Shown: positions 13,719 to 22,284 of the stretch, piece after piece
Numbering within the stretch: position 1 is the stretch's first letter
Layout: each line of letters opens with the position of its first letter
Virus record (IMG/VR): IMGVR_UViG_3300010970_000072
Coordinates: 1-27,172 of that record
Strand: one strand, 5' to 3'
DNA from: a virus
Length of the DNA: 27,172 bases
The notes under the pieces: model-generated
Databases searched by the model: none
Seen by the model: only the letters and a program-made list of their open reading frames with translations
Told to the model about the DNA's origin: nothing
Translations under genes and position numbers: made by a program

Positions 13719-14045
13719 ATGATAATATTACGCGAATCAGCATTGGCTCAACAGGTAAAGTTTATACCGACTAGATTGGCAACTGCTAATAAGTTATATT
13801 TAAGGAATGAATCTACCAATGTAGAAGTTGAATATTCAATCACTTGTACTGCGGAAAGTTTCTATTTAAAATTTAGTAAAATTGTTGCTTTGGAAGAAGG
13901 GCATTTTTACACAATGACTATCAAGAATAATACGGATTTAGTGTATCTTGATAAAGTATTTTGTACTAATCAAGATATTGATACATATTCGATTAACAAA
14001 GATGAATATGTGGCACACAATCAAAACATAATTTTCTATGAGTAA
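13719..14045 (+). CDS. small beta-rich structural protein, unknown role
   Basis: A 108-residue protein, the first gene after the tail tube terminator, overlapping the portal start by 8 nt. Composition suggests a beta sandwich (TANKLYLRNESTNVEVEYSI, FYLKFSKIVALEEGHFYTMTI). It has no signal peptide or membrane segment. I recall proteins of this kind next to portal genes in Bacteroidota phages, annotated only as hypothetical or structural. Translational coupling to the portal suggests a virion or head-assembly role; that is inference. Confidence 0.5.
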   Translation: MIILRESALAQQVKFIPTRLATANKLYLRNESTNVEVEYSITCTAESFYLKFSKIVALEEGHFYTMTIKNNTDLVYLDKVFCTNQDIDTYSINKDEYVAHNQNIIFYE

Positions 14046-15771
14046 TATTCACTTCGTGGAATTGGAAGCTTACAAAGCACCAAAATCTATTGAGAGCAAC
14101 AAGAATAACTGGGTTGAGTTTGGAGATAATAATGATTATTATACTTTCTTAAATGATAGATATAATGGATCAACAACAAACAATTCAGTTATCAACTCAA
14201 TCACAAAGCTTATTTATGGTAAAGGATTAGATGCAAGTGATTCTAATCGCAAGCCAAACGAATACGCTCAAATGAAGATGTTACTTCGCAAAGATGTTGT
14301 GAAGAAATTGGTAGTTGATTACAAGCGTTTAGGTCAAGGATATTTGCAACTTATTTATAATAAAGCAAAGAATGCTATTATCAAAGTAGAGCATATTCCT
14401 ACAATGAATATTCGTGTAGAAAAATGCAATGAGAAAGGCGAGATTACTGGATATTATTATTCTGATAATTGGAAGGATACTAAAAAGTTTCCGCCAAAGC
14501 GTATTCCAGCTTTTGGATATGGAGATAAAACTTTGGAGTTAATTGAAGTAGGTAATTATACTATTGGACAAAAATATTATTCTAATGTTGATTATTTAGG
14601 TGCTTTACCTTATGCTCAACTTGAGGAAGAGATTGCAGACTATTTAATCAATGATGTACAAAATGGCTTTGCTCCTACTACTATTATTAATTTTAACAAC
14701 GGAATTCCCGATGAAGAAAAACAAGCCTTAATTTCAAACGATGTTAAGCGCAAGACTTCTGGATCGCACGGAGTTAAAACAATCGTAGCATTTAATAATG
14801 ATGAAACGAAAAAGACTACTATTGATTCAGTTCCTTTAAATAACGCTCCAGAACATTATCAGTATTTAAGCGAAGAAGCAAGAGGCAAGATTCTTTTAGG
14901 ACACGGAGTTACATCTGGATTGCTTTTTGGTATTCCATCAGCTAACGGATTTAGCTCTAATGCTGATGAATTAAAGAATGCTTTTGTATTGTTTGACAAT
15001 ATGATAATCAGACCATTCCAAGAGAATCTTTGTGATATGTTTGACCAAATCTTGGCTTTCAATGGTATCTCTTTAGAATTATATTTTAAAACTCTTCAGC
15101 CTTTAGAATTTACTGACTTATCGCCAGTTATGGACAAGGCAGCAATGGAAGAAGAAACAGGAGTAAAACTTTCTTCTCATATTGATGAATTAAATATTGA
15201 TGAATTTGGTGAAGAGATTGATTTAAACGAATGGGAATTAATTGATTCAAGACCAGTAAGCTACGAAGATGAAGCTCGTTTAGATGCAGAGCTTGAAGCT
15301 TTAAACAATCCTGATAAATCTTTAATGGCTAAAGTTTGGGAATTTGTAACTACTGGAGTTGCAAGACCAAATTTGCAAAGCGCACAAGATGGCAAATTAT
15401 TTATGAGCCGTTATCGTTATAGTGGTCAATTATCAGCAAACTCAAGAGAGTTTTGCCAAAAGATGATTAAAGCAAATAAGCTTTATCGCAAAGAAGATAT
15501 TCAGTTGATGAGCCAAAAGCCTAATACAAATCAAGGTTGGGGACCGGGCGGAACTGATACTTATGATATCTTTCTTTATAAAGGAGGCGGAGCTTGCCAT
15601 CACTTTTGGACAAGAGAAACTTACAAGCGTTTTACCGATCCAAGAAGAAAAGGAAGCGAAGAAATAACTCCATCACAAGCAAGAAGAGCTGGAGAGATTT
15701 TACCAACAAATGACAAAAAAGTATATCAAAAGCCTATTGATATGCCCAATCAAGGATTTTTACCGAAATAA
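14038..15771 (+). CDS. portal protein with C-terminal MuF-like domain
   Basis: A 577-residue protein. Residues 1-430 look like a phage portal: N-terminal KNNWVEFGDNNDYYTFLNDR, INSITKLIYGKGLDA, the stem-region segment GHGVTSGLLFGIPSANGFSS, and NAFVLFDNMIIRPFQENL. Residues about 445-577 resemble the C-terminal part of MuF-like minor head proteins: SREFCQKMIKANKLYRKEDI, the GWGPGGTDTYDIFLYKGGGA segment, then CHHFW. The fusion would place the MuF-like domain at the portal ring, perhaps inside the head. The portal forms the DNA channel and binds terminase. It lies 11.6 kb from the terminase gene instead of next to it, which is unusual. The next gene follows after 7 nt. Confidence 0.82.
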   Translation: MSNIHFVELEAYKAPKSIESNKNNWVEFGDNNDYYTFLNDRYNGSTTNNSVINSITKLIYGKGLDASDSNRKPNEYAQMKMLLRKDVVKKLVVDYKRLGQGYLQLIYNKAKNAIIKVEHIPTMNIRVEKCNEKGEITGYYYSDNWKDTKKFPPKRIPAFGYGDKTLELIEVGNYTIGQKYYSNVDYLGALPYAQLEEEIADYLINDVQNGFAPTTIINFNNGIPDEEKQALISNDVKRKTSGSHGVKTIVAFNNDETKKTTIDSVPLNNAPEHYQYLSEEARGKILLGHGVTSGLLFGIPSANGFSSNADELKNAFVLFDNMIIRPFQENLCDMFDQILAFNGISLELYFKTLQPLEFTDLSPVMDKAAMEEETGVKLSSHIDELNIDEFGEEIDLNEWELIDSRPVSYEDEARLDAELEALNNPDKSLMAKVWEFVTTGVARPNLQSAQDGKLFMSRYRYSGQLSANSREFCQKMIKANKLYRKEDIQLMSQKPNTNQGWGPGGTDTYDIFLYKGGGACHHFWTRETYKRFTDPRRKGSEEITPSQARRAGEILPTNDKKVYQKPIDMPNQGFLPK

Positions 15772-15778
15772 TTAGACA

Positions 15779-16279
15779 ATGGCTCAAGCATTATTTGTAA
15801 CTCGTGAAGATATTGTAAAGTTTACTGCACTCAATGGTAACATTGATACTGATAAATTTATTCAATGGGTTAAGGTTGCACAAGATATACATATCCAAAA
15901 CTACTTGGGTACAAAGCTTTTTAATAAGATTAACGATGCAATCGTAGCTAATACATTAGCTAATCCTTATTTAATGCTTTTAAATGTGTATATTAAGCCA
16001 ATGGTTATCCATTGGACAATGGTTGAATATATGCCATTTGCAGCGTACACAATCGCAAACAAAGGAGTATTTAAACACGGAAGCGAAAATAGCACCAATG
16101 TAGAGAAATCAGAGGTTGATTTTTTAGTTGAAAAGGAAAGAAGCATAGCTCAAAACTATACTCGTAGATTTATCGATTATATGAGCTTTAATCAATCAAG
16201 CTTTCCAGAATACAATACAAATAGTAATGCAGATGTCTATCCAGAAAAACAAGCAGACTTCGGAGGCTGGTACTTGTAG
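15779..16279 (+). CDS. head-tail connector protein (DUF6712-like)
   Basis: A 166-residue, mostly helical protein right after the portal. Its N-terminus (FVTREDIVKFTALNGNIDTD) and the following FIQWVKVAQDIHIQNYLGTK are typical of the small helical adaptor proteins (gp6-like fold, DUF6712 in Bacteroidota phages) that form a ring below the portal. The middle carries LLNVYIKPMVIHWTMVEYMP, and the C-terminus FGGWYL is also characteristic in my memory. Position after the portal supports the call. The exact family name is from memory. Confidence 0.65.
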   Translation: MAQALFVTREDIVKFTALNGNIDTDKFIQWVKVAQDIHIQNYLGTKLFNKINDAIVANTLANPYLMLLNVYIKPMVIHWTMVEYMPFAAYTIANKGVFKHGSENSTNVEKSEVDFLVEKERSIAQNYTRRFIDYMSFNQSSFPEYNTNSNADVYPEKQADFGGWYL

Positions 16280-16358
16280 AGGTAAGTACAAGCCAAAAGA
16301 TAAGAATGTAAAAAAGTTGCAGATATTTTTAAATAAAATAAATAATGAGCGGTCTTAA
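16233..16358 (+). CDS. tiny basic protein (41 aa)
   Basis: Frame from ATG 16233 to TAA 16356-16358, overlapping the connector gene by 47 nt and the next gene by 14 nt. It covers the 65-nt gap between them. The product is Lys/Asn-rich (GKYKPKDKNVKKLQIFLNKI) with one Cys and would be a short basic helix. I have a vague recollection of similar 'K-x-K-P-x-D-K-x-V-K-x-L' peptides in related phages, but not enough to name a family. Its main support is that it fills an otherwise unexplained gap. Confidence 0.35.
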   Translation: MSIQKNKQTSEAGTCRGKYKPKDKNVKKLQIFLNKINNERS

Positions 16359-16686
16359 TTTCACACATATAAAAGGCGATACTTTTAACCAAGTAGCGTT
16401 TGAACTAAAAATTGATACGGTAGCAGTAAATTTAACTGGTGCGGTAATTAAGATGCAACTTCGCAAAAATGCAAACGATGTATCTCCAGCTTTATCTCTT
16501 ACTTCAGTAAGTTCTGCTGGCATTACTATTACTGCTCCTACATTAGGTCAATTTAAAATCAATCAACAAATCATTGATATACCAGTTGATACTTATCAAT
16601 ACGATATTCAAATTACTTTTTCAAGTGGAATTGTAAAGACATACATTGCGGGATCATTTAATATCACTCCAGAAATAACACGATAA
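16345..16686 (+). CDS. BppU-like N-terminal domain protein, fibre/baseplate linked
   Basis: A 113-residue protein with the Ig-like beta pattern of the BppU N-terminal domain: FTHIKGDTFNQVAFELKI, then VNLTGAVIKMQLRKN, the VSSAGITITAPTLGQFKINQ strand pair and a C-terminal YQYDIQITFSSGIVKTYIAGSFNI. In lactococcal phages this domain links receptor-binding proteins to the baseplate. Here it is a separate short gene ending two bases before the large tail fibre gene, so it probably anchors or initiates the fibre. Domain call is by pattern, role by context. Confidence 0.65.
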   Translation: MSGLNFTHIKGDTFNQVAFELKIDTVAVNLTGAVIKMQLRKNANDVSPALSLTSVSSAGITITAPTLGQFKINQQIIDIPVDTYQYDIQITFSSGIVKTYIAGSFNITPEITR

Positions 16687-16688
16687 TT

Positions 16689-19600
16689 ATGTGTGATGAA
16701 AACATCGAAATTGGTGTAACGGAAATCACAAATAACATTCTTGTTTCTGCTACTCCAACTGACCAAATAATTGACATCAATGTTCTTGAGGAAGTTGAGA
16801 ATGTTGAGCTTACTATTACTCCATCAGTTGTGGAGGTTAATATTGATGTAACTCAAGAGCTGATTACTGAAGTTGTTACTATTGATGCAAATACTTGTGT
16901 TAATATCATTGATGTTACGGTAACAGATGCAACTGATAATGTCGTTTTAAACATCACTCCAAGTTTAGTTGAGGTAAATATCAATAGAGGACAAAATAAT
17001 CTCTCTATCGAAGAATATGATACCTTTGCTGACTTGCCTACTATCGGTGATACTGATACTTATTACATAACTTTAGATGATAATAAGTTTTGGCGTTGGG
17101 ATGCTATCAATGAAGTATATGTAGAGATTTCTGATAGTGATGATAAAGTACCATATTTAGGAGCAACTGGCAATGTTAATTTAGGTGAATGGGGGATTAA
17201 AGCTGGATGGTTTGGTTTTGATACAACTCCTACAAATACTCCTACTGCTGTTGGGACAATGTCTTGGAATGATACAGATGGTACTGCTGACTTAAAATTA
17301 AAAGGAGGGAATGTAACGCTTCAAATTGGTCAAGAATCAGTTGTTCGAGTAGTAAATAAAACTGGAGCAACATTAAATGAAGCTGATTTTAGAGCAGTTC
17401 GAGTTCGTTCAGTTGCTGAAGGTGGTGCGCAAGGTCAAAGACTTGCAGTATTGTTAGCTCAAGCAGATTCAGATGCAGATTCAGCAACAACTATTGGATT
17501 AGTTACTGAAAGCATTAGCAATAACCAAGAAGGATTTATTACCATTGTTGGAGATGTTAAGGAAATAAATACAACTGGTGCAAAATCTTATGGAGGCGCT
17601 GAAACTTGGGTTGATGGTGATATACTTTATTTATCTCCTACTCACGCTGGATATTTAACCAATGTAAAACCATCAGCTCCAAATCATTTGGTAATTGTTG
17701 GATATGTGGTCTACGCTCACGCTAATCACGGAAAGATATTTGTTAAAGTTGATAATGGCTATGAGCTTGATGAATTACATAATGTTCATATTACTACTCC
17801 TACAAATGGTCAATCTTTAATATACGATTCAGCTTTAGGATATTGGAAAAATGGAGCAGCTACTTTATCATTAACTGCAAATTCTCCTTTAAGCATTGCT
17901 TCAAATGTTATTAGCATAAGCCAAGCAAATGCAACTACTGATGGTTATGTTTCAAGTACTGATTGGAATTACTTTAGCGCAAAACAAAGTGCATTAAGTG
18001 GTACAGGATTTGTTAAAATTAGCGGTAGTACAATTAGCTACGATAATACAACTTATACTCCACAAGGCAGAACTTTAACTATTAATGGTACTTCTTACGA
18101 TTTGTCAGCTGATAGAAGTTGGTCAATTTCCGTAGGATCGGGAATGCGCAATGTATCTTCATTTGTTGCAACTGCTGGACAAACTACATTTACTATTACA
18201 GGTGGATATACTGCTGGATTGGTAGATGTTTATGTTAACGGAGCAAGATTAAATGCTTCAGATTATACTGCTTCAAATGGTACTACCGTAGTTTTAGGAA
18301 CTGGATTAGTAGCTAATGATATTGTTGATATTATTAACTATGTTGCAAGCTTAACATCAGGATTAACAGGTGCTGGAACTACTAATTACATTCCTAAATG
18401 GTCAAGCAGTTCAAACTTGACAAATAGCTTATTATTTGATAATGGCACAAATATCGGATTAGGAACAATTACTCCTGATTCATTATTACATATTTATTAC
18501 AATTCAGCTGGCACTACATTTAATGATATTGCTCATATTGGCGCTGGTGCTGGTAAATCTTTATTCATTGGAACAAATGCTTATGGATTTAGCTTAAATG
18601 ATTCAGCAAGCAGAGCTGGATGGGGAATTGACACAGATTCAGATTCTGGATTTATGCGATTCTATTATGGAGCATCTGAAAAAATAAGACTTAAATTTAA
18701 TGGTAATTTAGGTATTGGATTAACTAATCCATCTTATAAATTAGATGTTGCTGGAGATATTAATATTACTGGTACTTATTATGTCAATGGTGTTGCTATA
18801 AATAGTGGAACGGTAACATCTATTTCTGCTTTAACTATTGGAACGACTGGAACTGATATAACTTCTTCGGTAGCAAATAGCACTACAACTCCAGTAATTA
18901 CACTAAATATTCCTACTGCCTCTGCAACTAATCGTGGCGCATTATCTTCTGCTGATTGGACAACTTTTAATAGCAAACAAGCAGCTTTAACTAATCCAGT
19001 TACAGGTACAGGAACAAGCGGATATTTAGCTAAATGGAATGGTACTACTACTATTAATAGCTCTATTATTTATGATAATGGAACTAATGTAGGAATTGGA
19101 ACAACATCTCCAACTGCAATGGGCGCATATAAAATTCTTGAAGTTCAAAATGCAACAGGCGGAATTATACGATATACAAATACATCAGCACAAGGTGGTT
19201 ATATTGCTGGGAATAGTGGTGGATTAACTTATGATACATTAGGTGCGTTTCCTCATATTTTTTACACAAATGGAAGTACAAGGATGACAATTGCAAATTC
19301 AGGCAATGTTGGAATCGGAACAAGTTCGCCAAGTAGAAGATTAGATGTTGCATCAGATGGTTCAAATTGGATTAGTGGCACATTTAGTGGTACAGGAAAT
19401 ACAGACAAAGTTGTAATTGGTAATTTAGCAATGCCAACAATTGGAGGTCATAATTCAGCATTAAATGCGTGGTCTGATTTTATGATTTCGGGAGTAAATG
19501 TAATTTTTGCAAATTATGGTGCTGAAAAAGCAAGATTAATATCTGATGGCACTTTTGCTATTGGTACAACAACAAGGGCAAATGTTTGGGGTTTATTAAC

Positions 19601-20009
19601 ATTAAGAAATACATTAAATGCAGCTGGTTCAAAATGGGGAATTGGCCCAGATACTAATAATTCATTAACCGTTTATAATCCAAGCAATGTTGGTGTTTAC
19701 ATAGTTGATGGAGGTGTTGCTTGGATTGCAAATTCAGATGAAAGATTAAAAACAGATTTAGTTCCAATTCAAAATGCAATTAATAAAGTATCATTATTGC
19801 GTTCTGTAATTGGTAGATATAAAACTGATGAAATAGGAACTAAAAGAGCATTTTTAATTGCTCAAGATGTTCTTAAAGTTCTTCCAGAGGCAGTTACAAA
19901 TAATAATACAACTGGATATTTAGGAGTTAGTTATTCTGAAATTATACCATTATTGGTGGCATCTATAAAAGAATTAAATGCAAAAATTGAATTATTAGAA
20001 GCAAAATAA
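16689..20009 (+). CDS. long tail fibre with C-terminal S74 chaperone domain
   Basis: An 1106-residue modular fibre. Residues 1-105 contain two similar strands (LTITPSVVEVNI, LNITPSLVEVNI) followed by LPTIGDTDTYYITLDDNKFW. Residues 215-365 form a structural module seen in many phage virion proteins (RLAVLLAQADSD to KVDNGYELDELHNVH). Stalk repeats follow (NATTDGYVSSTDWNYFSAKQ and GALSSADWTTFNSKQ), then VGIGTTSP-type repeats with KLDVAGDINITG. The end is a peptidase S74 intramolecular chaperone with SDERLK (Ser1016, Lys1021), AFLIAQDVLKVLPEAV and LGVSYSEIIPLLVASIKELN. Self-cleavage is expected just before Ser1016, releasing about 91 residues after trimerisation. It is the likely receptor-binding fibre. 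Confidence 0.85.
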   Translation: MCDENIEIGVTEITNNILVSATPTDQIIDINVLEEVENVELTITPSVVEVNIDVTQELITEVVTIDANTCVNIIDVTVTDATDNVVLNITPSLVEVNINRGQNNLSIEEYDTFADLPTIGDTDTYYITLDDNKFWRWDAINEVYVEISDSDDKVPYLGATGNVNLGEWGIKAGWFGFDTTPTNTPTAVGTMSWNDTDGTADLKLKGGNVTLQIGQESVVRVVNKTGATLNEADFRAVRVRSVAEGGAQGQRLAVLLAQADSDADSATTIGLVTESISNNQEGFITIVGDVKEINTTGAKSYGGAETWVDGDILYLSPTHAGYLTNVKPSAPNHLVIVGYVVYAHANHGKIFVKVDNGYELDELHNVHITTPTNGQSLIYDSALGYWKNGAATLSLTANSPLSIASNVISISQANATTDGYVSSTDWNYFSAKQSALSGTGFVKISGSTISYDNTTYTPQGRTLTINGTSYDLSADRSWSISVGSGMRNVSSFVATAGQTTFTITGGYTAGLVDVYVNGARLNASDYTASNGTTVVLGTGLVANDIVDIINYVASLTSGLTGAGTTNYIPKWSSSSNLTNSLLFDNGTNIGLGTITPDSLLHIYYNSAGTTFNDIAHIGAGAGKSLFIGTNAYGFSLNDSASRAGWGIDTDSDSGFMRFYYGASEKIRLKFNGNLGIGLTNPSYKLDVAGDINITGTYYVNGVAINSGTVTSISALTIGTTGTDITSSVANSTTTPVITLNIPTASATNRGALSSADWTTFNSKQAALTNPVTGTGTSGYLAKWNGTTTINSSIIYDNGTNVGIGTTSPTAMGAYKILEVQNATGGIIRYTNTSAQGGYIAGNSGGLTYDTLGAFPHIFYTNGSTRMTIANSGNVGIGTSSPSRRLDVASDGSNWISGTFSGTGNTDKVVIGNLAMPTIGGHNSALNAWSDFMISGVNVIFANYGAEKARLISDGTFAIGTTTRANVWGLLTLRNTLNAAGSKWGIGPDTNNSLTVYNPSNVGVYIVDGGVAWIANSDERLKTDLVPIQNAINKVSLLRSVIGRYKTDEIGTKRAFLIAQDVLKVLPEAVTNNNTTGYLGVSYSEIIPLLVASIKELNAKIELLEAK

Positions 20010-20010
20010 A

Positions 20011-21537
20011 ATGTCAAAAAATACTGATTTATCAGAACTTATTAATTATGTAAAAGGGATTTCATCAGGAAAATTGACATTCCCTTTTTACACATCAACA
20101 ACTTCATTTACTGGAACGGTAGCTGGTTATCTTGCATTTGATTCAAGTGGTAATGTTTTAACTACAACTGCTCCATCTACTCAATGGACAACAAGCGGAA
20201 GTAATATCTATTATAATTCGGGGAATGTTGGTGTAGGTACGGTAAGCCCAGCTTATAAAATTGATGTTAATGGCGATATAAATATTACAGGAGCTTTTCG
20301 TGTTAATGGTGTTGCTATTGGTACAGGAGGAGGCGGTGGAATATCTGGAGCTGGTACTACAAACTATGTTACTAAATGGTCAAGCTCTACATCAGTAACT
20401 AATTCAGTTCTTTACGATGATGGCACAAATGTCGCAGTAGGTACTACTTCTGCATTATATAAATTTACCGTTCAGCCATTTTCAAATATTAACTTTGGAG
20501 TTGGTAGAACTACCTTATTTTCAGCAGATGATTCGATATTTTTAAACGCAGTTAATAACTCATTTATTTCTATTCCATTAGCTATTAATAGCCATCATTT
20601 AGGTTTCTATATTGCATTTAGTGAAGCAATGCGAATTGATAGCACTAAAACCGTAATGATAGGAACATCATCAGGAATTACTGGTGGAGGATTATTGCAA
20701 GTAAATGGTGATGTTAATATCAGCGGTCAATTCAAAATTAATGGTACTCCTATTGGTAGTGGAGGTGGAGGCGGAGGCAATGTCTATGCTGGCACACAAA
20801 CTATTAATTATGTTACTAAATGGACTGGCTCTAATTACATCGGTAATTCTAATATATTTGATAATGGATCAATCGTAGGAATCGGAACTACTGGAATTAC
20901 AGGCGGAGGAGCTTTACAAGTATCGGGAGATGTTAATATTACAGGAACTTTTAAAGTAAACGGAACTGCAATTGGAACTGGAGGCGGTGGAGTATCAGGA
21001 AGTGGGACAACAAACCGACTTGCAATGTGGTCAAGCTCTACTTCATTAACTGATTCTGGTATTTATCATTCTACCTATACAGGAGGCAATGGAATTGGAT
21101 TCCAGCCAAGCGGAGCATCAGGTGAGGTTATGCGAATTGAAAACAATGGTAGAGTTTACATTGGAGCAAGTACATCAGCAAACGCTGCATTAGCATTGAG
21201 CGTACATACTCAAGGAAATGCTAACTTATATACTCAACTTGGAAGTACAACATTCTATGCAATGGCAAGATTTATGCAGAATGAAAGTAACTTTAAGGGA
21301 ATTGGATTTGGATTTGATAGTGGATCGCAAGCTGGTTTTATTTATGGTACAGTTCCAAGCTTATCATTCAATTCTACGATTAAATTTGTAGTTGCAAAAT
21401 CTTCGACTGCTACTTGGATTGAAGCTATGGCTATCAAGAATAATACGATTAATACTACCATTTTACCTACATCATCTTCTGGACTTGTTACAGGCGATTT
21501 ATATCGTGATGCAAGTGGATATGTTAGAATTGTATAA
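20011..21537 (+). CDS. second tail fibre, repeat-rich, without S74 domain
   Basis: A 508-residue fibre beginning one base after the first fibre ends. It carries three copies of a module also present in the first fibre: a glycine run, GSGTTN-YVTKWSSS-like, NSVLYDDGTN, a VGIGTT-like step, then a DVNGDINITG-FRVNGVAIG strand set. Glycine-rich linkers (GTGGGGGISGAG, GSGGGGGGNVYAG, GTGGGGVSGSG) separate the modules. The last 150 residues (RIENNGRVYIGASTSANAAL onwards) form a unique beta-rich tip ending SSGLVTGDLYRDASGYVRIV, an ending I recall from other phage fibres. There is no S74 dyad, so it must fold alone or with help from another protein. Confidence 0.75.
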   Translation: MSKNTDLSELINYVKGISSGKLTFPFYTSTTSFTGTVAGYLAFDSSGNVLTTTAPSTQWTTSGSNIYYNSGNVGVGTVSPAYKIDVNGDINITGAFRVNGVAIGTGGGGGISGAGTTNYVTKWSSSTSVTNSVLYDDGTNVAVGTTSALYKFTVQPFSNINFGVGRTTLFSADDSIFLNAVNNSFISIPLAINSHHLGFYIAFSEAMRIDSTKTVMIGTSSGITGGGLLQVNGDVNISGQFKINGTPIGSGGGGGGNVYAGTQTINYVTKWTGSNYIGNSNIFDNGSIVGIGTTGITGGGALQVSGDVNITGTFKVNGTAIGTGGGGVSGSGTTNRLAMWSSSTSLTDSGIYHSTYTGGNGIGFQPSGASGEVMRIENNGRVYIGASTSANAALALSVHTQGNANLYTQLGSTTFYAMARFMQNESNFKGIGFGFDSGSQAGFIYGTVPSLSFNSTIKFVVAKSSTATWIEAMAIKNNTINTTILPTSSSGLVTGDLYRDASGYVRIV

Positions 21538-21542
21538 ATGAT

Positions 21543-21550
21543 TATATTTG
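21543..21550 (+). promoter_or_regulatory. possible -7 promoter element (TATATTTG)
   Basis: TATATTTG fits the Bacteroidota TAnnTTTG -7 consensus and lies in the 34-nt gap between the second fibre and the next gene. A TTG at 21530-21532 is the only -33-like element, and it is closer than usual (10 nt). The -7 consensus occurs often by chance in such A/T-rich DNA. Confidence 0.25.
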
Positions 21551-21571
21551 TCTAAACAAACACAACATAAA

Positions 21572-21967
21572 ATGAAGAAGTATTCTGATTTATTAACATT
21601 AGTACAAATTTTAAATGCCTTTACTCAAGAAGATAAGACTAAAGGACAAAAAAAATTGCGCAAGATTGGCGAATTAATTCAGCCTTATTTAGATGATTTC
21701 AACGATAAGAAAGAAGAAATGCGATTAGATGCTGCTTCGGTAGATAAAGATGGCAATTTAATCACAAACGAAAAAGGCGAATATTCGTTTAATAAAGAGG
21801 GAGTTAAGAAGTTAAATCAGTCAATCAAAGAATTATTATTAACTGAAATGGCATTTACTCCAATTCAAGTTTCGTTTCCAGAAGGATTAGAGAATTATTC
21901 TTTTCTTGAAGGATGGGTAAAAGGAGTTAATTTTAACAAAGTAGAACAAGAAGAAATCGAACTATAA
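21572..21967 (+). CDS. unknown helical protein downstream of tail fibres
   Basis: A 131-residue protein. I chose ATG 21572 (MKKYSDLLTLVQILNAF...) over an in-frame TTG 24 nt upstream, because an A-rich leader precedes the ATG and TTG starts are rare here. The protein is helical and charged, with GQKKLRKIGELIQPYLDDFN and a C-terminal FPEGLENYSFLEGWVKGVNF. Its pattern of 'core helix, KDGNLI..NEKGEYSF strand pair, helix' resembles small phage proteins encoded after fibre genes, perhaps chaperones of fibre assembly. The stop overlaps the next start (TAATG). Function not assigned. Confidence 0.5.
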   Translation: MKKYSDLLTLVQILNAFTQEDKTKGQKKLRKIGELIQPYLDDFNDKKEEMRLDAASVDKDGNLITNEKGEYSFNKEGVKKLNQSIKELLLTEMAFTPIQVSFPEGLENYSFLEGWVKGVNFNKVEQEEIEL

Positions 21968-22284
21968 TGGCAGTATATTTTAATTGGGTTATTGTCCAAC
22001 TTGATACCAAACCTCAAGAAGGAGATTTGTTAGATGTAGTATCTGTAGTACATTGGAGAAGAAGAGCAACTGAAGATAAATATGTTGCTGAATCTTATGG
22101 CTCTATGGGATGTCCTACTCCATCATCTACTGATTTTACTGCTTATCCTGATTTAAAAGAAGAACAAGTTATTTCTTGGCTTGAAGCTGGACTTGATGTA
22201 TTTACTATTGACAATGGCTTGGTAAATAACATTGATGACCAAAAGAATCCTCCTATTGTTGTACTTCCTTTACCTTGGGCATAA
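21967..22284 (+). CDS. small conserved phage protein (VVHWRRRAT...GSMG type)
   Basis: A 105-residue protein starting within TAATG. The segment LLDVVSVVHWRRRATEDKYV followed by ESYGSMGCPTPSSTDFTAYP, then DLKEEQVISWLEAGLDV and an IDDQKNPPIVVLPLPW end, is a pattern I know from small proteins beside tail fibre genes in many marine and freshwater phages (I believe the DUF7936 group, name uncertain). Function is unknown. The position suggests a virion or tail-associated role. The C-terminal PLPW is typical. Its stop overlaps the holin candidate's start. Confidence 0.55.
   Translation: MAVYFNWVIVQLDTKPQEGDLLDVVSVVHWRRRATEDKYVAESYGSMGCPTPSSTDFTAYPDLKEEQVISWLEAGLDVFTIDNGLVNNIDDQKNPPIVVLPLPWA

Noticed and set aside
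19165-19365. Minus-strand frame within the tail fibre gene
   Set aside because: The repeated fibre sequence opens the opposite strand by chance; no start context or homologue-like features.
16689-21537. Fibre repeats as a CRISPR-like array
   Set aside because: The repeats are imperfect, coding in phase, and spaced irregularly with protein-coding sequence between.
22275-22283. TTG start for the holin candidate (similar TTG options at 4847, 21548, 22540)
   Set aside because: In each case an ATG a few codons later overlaps the previous stop or follows an A-rich leader, as in the other genes.
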